Assembly: GCA_902826145.1 (NCBI GenBank) | Contig: CADEDT010000012.1 | Span: 1 to 37,698 of the forward strand | Length of the DNA stretch: 37,698 bases | Source: an uncultured Caulobacteraceae bacterium | GTDB lineage: Bacteria > Pseudomonadota > Alphaproteobacteria > Caulobacterales > Aquidulcibacteraceae | Direction: 5' to 3' | In this document: positions 31,143-37,698 of the stretch, in pieces | Numbering within the stretch: position 1 is the stretch's first letter | Layout of the letters: each line of letters begins with the position of its first letter | Notes under the pieces: model-generated | What the model saw: only the letters and a program-made list of their open reading frames with translations | Databases searched by the model: none | Told to the model about the DNA's origin: nothing | Translations under genes and position numbers: made by a program

Positions 31143-31180
31143 GGCGCGGATCGTCCTCCCACGATCCGCGCCTTTCTTTT
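31143..31180 (+). terminator. Terminator of peptide unit 5
   Basis: GGCGCGGATCGT at 31143-31154 pairs exactly with ACGATCCGCGCC at 31161-31172 over a six-base loop, followed by TTTCTTTTG. It closes the array three bases before the convergent pbpC stop. Confidence 0.87.
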
Positions 31181-31182
31181 GT

Positions 31183-33252
31183 TCAACCGGAACTGCGAAT
31201 GCGCACACGCGTGCGCGCGCTCTGGCCGTCCGCATCGACGACGGTCACTTCGTAGAAACCCGGCGCCGCTGGCCGCCAAATGGTGCGGCCGCTCGTCTCT
31301 TCGCTGCCCACGCGCTGGCCTTCGGCGTACCAAGTAAGCGGCGCTCGCCCACCGCGCGCCGAGAGCGAGAGCCCACGCGAGTCCTCGCCGTACTCCAACA
31401 CAAGCACTTCAGCCCCGGACGGCGGAAAGAGAATGGAGAGCCCCTCGCGCTCGCCGCTGCGCTCAAAGCGTACGAGCGCTGGTGCGACCGGCTCGTGCCG
31501 CTCCTGCTGTTGCTCTGGCGGCGCTGGCGTGCCGAGCAAATCGAACGCCTCGAACAAGACGGGAAGCGCTTCGCTACGGCCCGTTGCGCCAGGGCGCGGC
31601 GCACCATCTGGCCGGCCGACCCAAACGCCGATCGCGTAGCCGTTGGAAACACCCATCGCCCACGCATCGCGGAAGCCGTACGACGTGCCCGTCTTGAACG
31701 CGACTTGCGGCGCCCCTTGCGCAACTTGCGCGGGGACGCGACCGGCCGGGTGCGGCGACGTCGCGAGAATTTCCAGCACGCGATCCGCCGTCTCCGCGCG
31801 CACGAAGCGGCGCGAGAAGGCAAACGTCTCAACCGGCCCAGTCACCAGCGGCCGCGCTTCGCCGTGATCGCCGAGCGCTGCATAGAGCTGCACCAAGTCC
31901 TCCAATGTGAGGCCGACACCGCCAAGCGCCAACGCCAAGCCGGGTTCGGAATCCGCACGGCGCGGCATGCGCACCGTCGCGCCTGCGCGCGTCAACGCGG
32001 ATTGGAAGCGCCCCGCGCCGATCCGCTCGAGCGTCGCGACCGCCGGCAAGTTCAGCGAATGACGCAGAGCGTCTTCAAGCGTAACATCGCCATGGAAGCG
32101 GCGATCAAAATTCTCCGGTAGGTAGCCGCCAAACCGCCGCGGCGCGTCGCGCACCAACGTCTCGGGCGCCGCGATGTTTTCATCGAACGCGATCGCATAG
32201 AGGAACGGCTTCAGCGCCGAACCTGGCGAACGCACCGCACGCGTCATATCGATGTAGCCGCCAGCCCGCTCACGGCCGGCGCCGCCAACACGCGCACGTA
32301 CCGCACGGCCATCGATTTCGACCGCAAGGATTGAAATCTGCGCATCGCGCTCCAGGCTCACCGCGTGCCGGCGCGCCAGCGCTTCAAGATCACGCTGCAG
32401 CGTCGCGTCCAGCGACGAATGCACGACGCCCTCACCCGGATTGGCCGCAACCAATTCCTCCGCCGCATGCGGCGCCGAGTACGGGAACGGGGCGCGTGCC
32501 GGGATGGCGCTCTGCTTGCCCTCTTCCGCGCGACGCCGATTGATCAACCCAGCGCTCACAAACATGTCGAGCACACGATCACGCGCAGCGCGCGCAGCGC
32601 GCGGGTGGCGGTCAGGCCGTCGCGCCTCCGGCGCCTGCGGCAACGCAATCAGCAGCGCCATCTCGGCGTCGTCGAGCCATTCGGGATCGCGCTGGAAATA
32701 TGCTCGCGACGCCGCCCGCACGCCTTCAAGATTGCCGCCGTATGGCGCGAGCGTCAGGTAGGCCGCCAAGATCTCGCGCTTCGACATCCGCGCTTCGATC
32801 TGCATCGCGCGGATAATCTCGATTAGCTTCGAGCCAATCGTGCGCGGCCGTGACTCAAGTAGCCGCACCAACTGCATGGTGATGGTCGACCCACCCTGCG
32901 TCACCCGCCCAGCGCGAGCATAAGAGATGCTCGCCCGCGCCAGTGCGATCGGATCGAAGCCTGGATGAAACCAAAAGCGCTCATCTTCGATCGCGATCAG
33001 TCGGCGCTGAAACTCCGGATCGATTTCATCAAGCCGCGCTTCGAGCCGCCACGTGCCCTGGCGCGTCGTGAACGCCATCAGCCATTCGCCGTTGTGATCG
33101 AGCACTACCGGCGAAACCTCGCGCACACGCTCCAGCGGCGGCGCAAACAACTGATCCAGCGTAAACAGCGAGAGCAGCGCGGCGAGCAACACAGTCGCCC
33201 ATCGCTTGCCCTTCGCCGTCAGCGGCAGCGGCGTACGCGGGCCGCGGCGCAT
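31183..33252 (-). CDS. pbpC: Penicillin-binding protein 1C
   Basis: Bifunctional cell-wall synthase of 689 residues. One N-terminal helix ([15 protein letters not shown]) anchors it in the inner membrane. The GT51 glycosyltransferase domain (about 70-240) has catalytic Glu in [12 protein letters not shown] and the [12 protein letters not shown] motif. The transpeptidase domain (about 290-560) has SxxK in SPGSALKPF (Ser near 343), SxN in RHSLNLPAV and KTG in FKTGTS (near 517). The last 90 residues form the PBP1C C-terminal domain. It polymerises and cross-links peptidoglycan in the periplasm. It follows the alpha-2-macroglobulin gene by nine bases, the common pairing in which the two may repair or defend the envelope together. 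Confidence 0.95.
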   Translation of the reverse strand: MRRGPRTPLPLTAKGKRWATVLLAALLSLFTLDQLFAPPLERVREVSPVVLDHNGEWLMAFTTRQGTWRLEARLDEIDPEFQRRLIAIEDERFWFHPGFDPIALARASISYARAGRVTQGGSTITMQLVRLLESRPRTIGSKLIEIIRAMQIEARMSKREILAAYLTLAPYGGNLEGVRAASRAYFQRDPEWLDDAEMALLIALPQAPEARRPDRHPRAARAARDRVLDMFVSAGLINRRRAEEGKQSAIPARAPFPYSAPHAAEELVAANPGEGVVHSSLDATLQRDLEALARRHAVSLERDAQISILAVEIDGRAVRARVGGAGRERAGGYIDMTRAVRSPGSALKPFLYAIAFDENIAAPETLVRDAPRRFGGYLPENFDRRFHGDVTLEDALRHSLNLPAVATLERIGAGRFQSALTRAGATVRMPRRADSEPGLALALGGVGLTLEDLVQLYAALGDHGEARPLVTGPVETFAFSRRFVRAETADRVLEILATSPHPAGRVPAQVAQGAPQVAFKTGTSYGFRDAWAMGVSNGYAIGVWVGRPDGAPRPGATGRSEALPVLFEAFDLLGTPAPPEQQQERHEPVAPALVRFERSGEREGLSILFPPSGAEVLVLEYGEDSRGLSLSARGGRAPLTWYAEGQRVGSEETSGRTIWRPAAPGFYEVTVVDADGQSARTRVRIRSSG

Positions 33253-33261
33253 GCTCGATCC

Positions 33262-36200
33262 TTACCCTCCGCGCGGCGCGATATTGATCGTGCCGGTGCT
33301 GGTGCGCGCCATCACGCCTGGGCGGTACATGTCTTCGACCTGCGCCGCCGGCAGCGTGTAGCGGCCCGGCGTCACCGCGCGAGCGATGTACGCGTAGCGA
33401 TACGTCCCGCGCAGATTGGCCGAGGCGACGAAGCGATCGTCACGCGATTCCTGCACTTGCGTGTAGGTGATCTCGCCAATCCACGAGAACGGCCCGTTTC
33501 GGCGCGTGCCGTCATAGTTCAGGCCGCCGAGACCATCGCTCGGATTGAGCAATGTCTCGATCTCCAAACCAGCCGGCAGCAGATCGACGAGTACGGTCGG
33601 ATAGTTGCGTGCGCCTTCCGGCTGACCGGAGATCACGACGACAACGCGATCGCCCTGACGCAACGAGCCAAGATCCGCAACCGATCCATTCATGGTGTAG
33701 ACCGTCTTGCTGATCGTGTAGCCCGCTTGCATTGAAGGCGGCGCTTCGCGTGGCGCGCCGGAGAGCGCCATCGTCCGCCACACAGGGCCGCGCGCCGCGT
33801 TGCGGAACACGAGGCCAGCGGCCAGACGCTGCGCATCCGCCATCACGCGCCGCTCAGCCATAGCTTGGCCATTCAGCGTCACGTTCACAGGGCCAGCGCG
33901 CTCCAACAGCGAGTTCGCCGCGAGTAAGAGTTGCACTTGCTCTTGCGTCATCAGATTGCCCGCGTCCGGCGCATCGCGCTCTAGCCGTCGGCGCAAGCGA
34001 TCGACCATTTCAGTCTCGCCCGCTTCCGCGGCCAACGCCAACACGCCCGACAGATCGCGCAGCGGCGTCTGATACCAATCGCCGGTGTTGCGATAGCCGA
34101 GCGCCTGCTCCGCCATGCGGAAGGCGTTGCGCGAGCGTGCACGGTCGCCCATGTGCGCCAACGCCGCGCCGATCTGCGCCCGCGCCAACGGCGAGGGCTC
34201 ATTGTTCAGGCGGTTGTCGTGATAGTAGCGGAGTTGGCCGATATCGGCCTCACCCGCTTTCGCCAGCACGTAGAGTGCATACGCCGCAGCGCGCGAACGC
34301 ATCAGCTCGGTCGTGTCGTTCGAGCCCGGCCAGCGATAGACCTCGAACTCGTAGTTTACCGAGCCGAAATCGTTCAGCCGCGCGACGCGACGAAGCGCGT
34401 TGTAGGCCTGCTGCATCGGCTGACGCGGCACGGCGTAGCCGGCGCGTTGCGCACGTAACAAGAAGTCCGTCGCGTAGGCGCCCAACCACGGCGAGGCGTG
34501 ACCATCGCCCGCGCTCCAGAGACCGAACGAACCGTCCGGCGCCTGGCGATCGAGCAATTGCGTCGCCGCCTCCTGCACGCGACGGCGAATGCGCGGATCA
34601 GCCGTGCGGTTCGCCTCCGACGCGAGCGTGTTGTAGTAGAGCAGCGGCATCGCCACAGACGTGAGCTGCTCGGTGCAACCGTACGGATAGCGGTAGAGCG
34701 CATCCAGCAATGGCGCCGGATCGATCCCCGCGAGATTCGAGAACGAGATCAGCGCCTGCGCACTCGGCTGGAAGCCAGCCAATGCATCAGACGGCGCCCG
34801 CCACGACGCACCAGCCACTTGCGGCTCGGTGCGCGTGATGGTGATCGGCAAGAACGGCGCGCGCGACTGGATGTCGTAGCTCCGCTCCACCGCCGCAAAG
34901 CCCTGCGGCCCCTCAAGACGCAACCTGATCTGGCCAACGCCAAGCGGCCCACCGCCGATCGGGATCAACGACGTCTGCCGTTGACCACGGTTCAACGTGA
35001 AGCGCCGCGGTTGCGATTGGATTTGCGCAACCGACGAGCCACTCACCGTCACGGTGTAGGCGCCGTTCGGACCTTCGACGTTGTCGATGTTGAGCGCGCC
35101 TTGCGCTGCATCACCTGGCGCGAGGAAGCGCGGCAGGATGAGTTCGGCGACAACAGGATCGCGCACAACGATCTGTTCGGCGTCTTGTCCCAGCGCATTC
35201 TCGCTCCACGCCACGGCCATGAGCCTGAGCGTTCCGTTGAAGTCGGGAATGTCGACAGGAATGCGTGCTACGCCACCACGCACGTCGACGATATCGGAGA
35301 CTATCGCCACGGTGCGCGTTGGCACGACGGTCAAGCCTTCTCCGCCAAGTGAGTCACCGCCTTGGCGAGCCGTCGCCGGCGCGCCGAGGTTCGGATTGAG
35401 CAAGCGCCCATAGTCGTCGCGAATGTCCACGCCCAGCGCGCGCCGGCCGAAGAAGTAGTCGACCGGGTTGGGGCTTTGGTACTTCGTGATGTTGAGGATG
35501 CCCTCGTCCACCATCGCGATCGCCACACGGACACGTTCGCCCGCGCCGCCACCGCGCACGCGCACCGGCACTTCGATGTGCGTACGTGGGCGCACGTTCT
35601 GCAGGCCTTCGCCCGCTTCAACCGTCAGCGTGCGGTTGCCCATGTCGACCGGCACGTACGCCACGCCAATGGCGCGACGCGGCACCGGCAAGTTCACCGG
35701 ATCGCGTGGCGTCATCACAGTCACGAGCACATAAGCGCCCGAGCCCCACTCCGCCGTCACCGGCAGATCGATGGTCGCGCCTTCGGCGCCCACGCGCACT
35801 GTGCGGGTTTCGATCACGCGATCGGTCGCCACCACGATCTGCGCTTCACCTGGATATGGCGGGCGGATTTGCACGCGCGCACGCGCACCTGGGCGCGTGG
35901 GATCGGTCGGCGGCACGACGCTGACCATGTCAGGCGTCGAGTCATCGTCGGCGGGGCCGCCCCAGCCGACGCCGAAGCGTTGCGCCGCAGTGGCGTCGCC
36001 GCGGCGAACGACCAGGCGATACGAGCCCGAACGCAAGCCATCTTGCGCGATACGCAACGGTTGGTTCGCGCCAATGTCGACGGTGCCGCCGTCAACGGGA
36101 ATATCCCGCCCGGTGCGGCGCCAACGCCATTGGCCGCCATCGAGATACCAATCGTAGTTCCAGTCTTCGCGCACGAGTTGCCAGGTCGCACCGCGCACGG

Positions 36201-37698
36201 CGACACGTTGGCCAGTGCCGTTGAGCGCGATGATGTCATACGCGACGCGCTCGCCCGCGCCGGCGCGACGGTTCTCGAACGTCGGCTTCATGCCGATGTA
36301 GAGGTCGTTCAAGCGCACCGGCACGGTGAAGCTCTCGCGCACAACACGCCCGCCTGGGTCGGCGACGCTTGCAATCATACGCGCGCGCAGCGGCAAGCTG
36401 GTTTGCGGTTCATCCGGCAATTGGAACGAGAGCTGAGCCGCGCCCGTGCCGTCCGTCACCGTTCCCGGCAGTTGGAAGAAGCGTTCGTCGAAGCTCTCGT
36501 CGGAAACGCCGAAGCTATAGCCTTCCTGCTCCGGGAACGGCGTCGGGTCGATCATCAACCGGCCTTCCGCTTCCACGGCGAGACCGGAGCCCGGCGCGCC
36601 ATAGAGGAAGTCGGCCTGCACGTTGATCGGTCGCGATTGGCCGCGGCGCAGCACTTCTTCGCTTGCCTCGATCTGCACGCGCAGACGCTCCGGCACGAAG
36701 TCTTCAACCGACCAACTCACGGAGCCAGCCGCTTCTTCCTGGCCATCCACCAGGAGCTGCGCGCTCCAAACGCCACGCGGCGAGGAACGATCAAGTTCGA
36801 TGTTCTTCGCGATCGCGCCGCCGGTCGAATCCGGCGCGGTGATGCGAATGCGGCGCGCCTCGGTGCCGTTCGGGCGATAGACGACCAGCGTCGATTCCCG
36901 ATTGGAGATAGCGCGGCCAATCTGATCGCGCACAAGCGCGATCAAGCGCACGCGCTCGCCGGGCCGGTAGATGCCACGCTCGGTGTAAACGTACGCATCA
37001 ACATCGCCAGGCGCGCGACGGCCATCAACGCCGCGATCGGAAAGATCGAGGCCAGGCCGCTGCAGATCGAGCGCGGCGAAGTCGCCTTCCGCGCCATATG
37101 CCATGACATAGCGTGCACGCGACGGCCCATCGCCGTTCACCAACGCGTCGTTGAAATGCACACGGCCATCGCGATCGGTGCGTGTCCGCGCCAGCTCTTC
37201 ATTGTTCTGTGCGATCAGCGTCAGCGTGACATTGCTCATCGGCCGCGCCGTGCGCAGCGAGCGCACCACCACATCAAGCCCGGTCGCGCCAGAATAGCTC
37301 TGCAGCGCCATGTCGGTGTACATGATCCAGCGATAAGCCGAGGCGCGAGACTCGTTTTCGCTCTCACCACGCTGGCCAGCGCCAGGCGACGCATCGCGCA
37401 CCTTCACGACGTAGGCGCCCGGCCGCAGCTCACGAAGCGCTGCGCCAAGCGCAAATACAGTCGTCACCGCATCGTTGCGGACGCGCGTATCGACGTCGAT
37501 TTGGCCCTTATAAATAGAGACGCCAACGTCTTCGGCAGCGCTGTTGAAGCTCCAATAATTCCAGCCGCCCTCTTCGTTGACTTCGCCGGGTTCGACGGAG
37601 TGTTGCGACAGGATGCGATCCGGCACGCGCAGCACTTCGACTTCGAGGCGCGACACGTTCACTGTTTCGATGGCGATGCCGTCGGCTTCCGAACGCGG
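33262..37698 (-). CDS. Bacterial alpha-2-macroglobulin, N-terminus outside the window
   Basis: At least 1478 residues are visible; the frame stays open to the window edge, so the start and probably 150-200 residues are missing. Macroglobulin domains with RGVDGRRAPGDVDAYVYTER, GIYRPGERVRLIALVRD and a long run of beta-sandwich sequence lead to the thioester motif YGCTEQLT near residue 1006 of the visible part (Cys codon at 34675-34677), followed by the helical thioester-domain repeats. Such YfhM-type proteins are periplasmic traps that bind attacking proteases covalently through the thioester. CxEQ is intact. The gene pairs with pbpC downstream, as in many Gram-negative bacteria. Confidence 0.95.
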   Translation of the reverse strand, partial: PRSEADGIAIETVNVSRLEVEVLRVPDRILSQHSVEPGEVNEEGGWNYWSFNSAAEDVGVSIYKGQIDVDTRVRNDAVTTVFALGAALRELRPGAYVVKVRDASPGAGQRGESENESRASAYRWIMYTDMALQSYSGATGLDVVVRSLRTARPMSNVTLTLIAQNNEELARTRTDRDGRVHFNDALVNGDGPSRARYVMAYGAEGDFAALDLQRPGLDLSDRGVDGRRAPGDVDAYVYTERGIYRPGERVRLIALVRDQIGRAISNRESTLVVYRPNGTEARRIRITAPDSTGGAIAKNIELDRSSPRGVWSAQLLVDGQEEAAGSVSWSVEDFVPERLRVQIEASEEVLRRGQSRPINVQADFLYGAPGSGLAVEAEGRLMIDPTPFPEQEGYSFGVSDESFDERFFQLPGTVTDGTGAAQLSFQLPDEPQTSLPLRARMIASVADPGGRVVRESFTVPVRLNDLYIGMKPTFENRRAGAGERVAYDIIALNGTGQRVAVRGATWQLVREDWNYDWYLDGGQWRWRRTGRDIPVDGGTVDIGANQPLRIAQDGLRSGSYRLVVRRGDATAAQRFGVGWGGPADDDSTPDMVSVVPPTDPTRPGARARVQIRPPYPGEAQIVVATDRVIETRTVRVGAEGATIDLPVTAEWGSGAYVLVTVMTPRDPVNLPVPRRAIGVAYVPVDMGNRTLTVEAGEGLQNVRPRTHIEVPVRVRGGGAGERVRVAIAMVDEGILNITKYQSPNPVDYFFGRRALGVDIRDDYGRLLNPNLGAPATARQGGDSLGGEGLTVVPTRTVAIVSDIVDVRGGVARIPVDIPDFNGTLRLMAVAWSENALGQDAEQIVVRDPVVAELILPRFLAPGDAAQGALNIDNVEGPNGAYTVTVSGSSVAQIQSQPRRFTLNRGQRQTSLIPIGGGPLGVGQIRLRLEGPQGFAAVERSYDIQSRAPFLPITITRTEPQVAGASWRAPSDALAGFQPSAQALISFSNLAGIDPAPLLDALYRYPYGCTEQLTSVAMPLLYYNTLASEANRTADPRIRRRVQEAATQLLDRQAPDGSFGLWSAGDGHASPWLGAYATDFLLRAQRAGYAVPRQPMQQAYNALRRVARLNDFGSVNYEFEVYRWPGSNDTTELMRSRAAAYALYVLAKAGEADIGQLRYYHDNRLNNEPSPLARAQIGAALAHMGDRARSRNAFRMAEQALGYRNTGDWYQTPLRDLSGVLALAAEAGETEMVDRLRRRLERDAPDAGNLMTQEQVQLLLAANSLLERAGPVNVTLNGQAMAERRVMADAQRLAAGLVFRNAARGPVWRTMALSGAPREAPPSMQAGYTISKTVYTMNGSVADLGSLRQGDRVVVVISGQPEGARNYPTVLVDLLPAGLEIETLLNPSDGLGGLNYDGTRRNGPFSWIGEITYTQVQESRDDRFVASANLRGTYRYAYIARAVTPGRYTLPAAQVEDMYRPGVMARTSTGTINIAPRGG

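Larger units (their letters stand above)
29973..31180 (+). repeat. Tandem array of five related units, four encoding tiny secreted peptides
   Basis: Five units follow each other on the plus strand with spacings of 296, 242, 173 and 271 bases between box starts. Each has a GCATCC-N16-GCATC element and a strong intrinsic terminator with a GCGGA-type stem. Units 1, 2, 4 and 5 carry a 30-37-codon gene; unit 3 does not. DNA outside boxes, genes and stems is only partly conserved, so the duplications are not recent and the conserved parts are probably under selection. Confidence 0.85.

Noticed and set aside
29973..31180. The regular repeats resemble a CRISPR array
   Set aside because: Repeat spacing is irregular (173-296 bases), repeats are promoter, gene and terminator parts rather than identical short repeats, and no cas genes are present.

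Overview
The window looks chromosomal and alphaproteobacterial, probably from the Caulobacterales/Hyphomonadales group. This rests on the high GC content, the YdbH-YnbE-YdbL set, a heme oxygenase-bacteriophytochrome pair with an HWE-type kinase, many alanine-rich secreted and lipoprotein genes, and overlapping ATGA/GTGA gene junctions. I saw no rRNA, tRNA, CRISPR, transposase or phage gene. Both edges cut genes: a YdbH-like protein on the left and an alpha-2-macroglobulin on the right.

Layout. 1-1659: envelope genes ydbH'-ynbE-ydbL. 1718-4805: heme oxygenase and a phytochrome-HWE kinase-receiver fusion. 4847-5076: a small membrane protein gene apparently broken by a one-base frameshift. 5141-8194: an NAD synthase with an added N-terminal Xre DNA-binding domain behind a direct-repeat operator-like site, then cysQ. 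8195-8666: a gene-free stretch with a REP-like palindrome and other hairpins. 8667-10980 (minus): a coupled GST, FKBP lipoprotein and M20 deacetylase operon. 11086-13464: a secreted trypsin-like protease with three Cys-rich repeats, then a CelD/FemAB-like acyltransferase. 13520-17339 (minus): an S9 peptidase and a double-ATPase oligopeptide ABC protein. 17430-20804: an iron-type alcohol dehydrogenase, an AraC regulator, a multi-pass membrane protein and a TPR protein. 20809-24249 (minus): a subtilase lipoprotein, a small anchored protein with a possible I9-like ending, and an alpha/beta hydrolase. 24318-25052: an unknown protein with an internal duplication.

25054-29896 is a signalling island. 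A serine beta-lactamase-like enzyme, an OmpR-type regulator and a histidine kinase form a minus-strand operon. Divergent to it is a secreted four-EF-hand protein. The kinase sensor domain and the EF-hand protein share an unusual Ala-Glu-Arg coiled coil followed by the same order of elements, which suggests that they interact or share ancestry. A TGTTTC-N5-TGTTTC direct repeat with 11-bp period lies between the two transcription units.

The most striking part is 29948-31180, a tandem array of four tiny genes of 30-37 codons. Each predicts a signal peptide ending in PVA-x-A and a ten-residue mature peptide of pattern xxxQAAxxxA. Each gene has its own strong intrinsic terminator and a conserved two-box element, GCATCC-N16-GCATC, 43-46 bases before its ATG. 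A fifth unit keeps the two boxes and the terminator but has no peptide gene. A perfect TGTGA-N6-TCACA site precedes the first unit. I know of no described system of this kind; a family of secreted decapeptides (signals, effectors or self-recognition factors) is the leading reading, and small membrane toxins are the main alternative. The window ends with penicillin-binding protein 1C and its usual partner, a bacterial alpha-2-macroglobulin.
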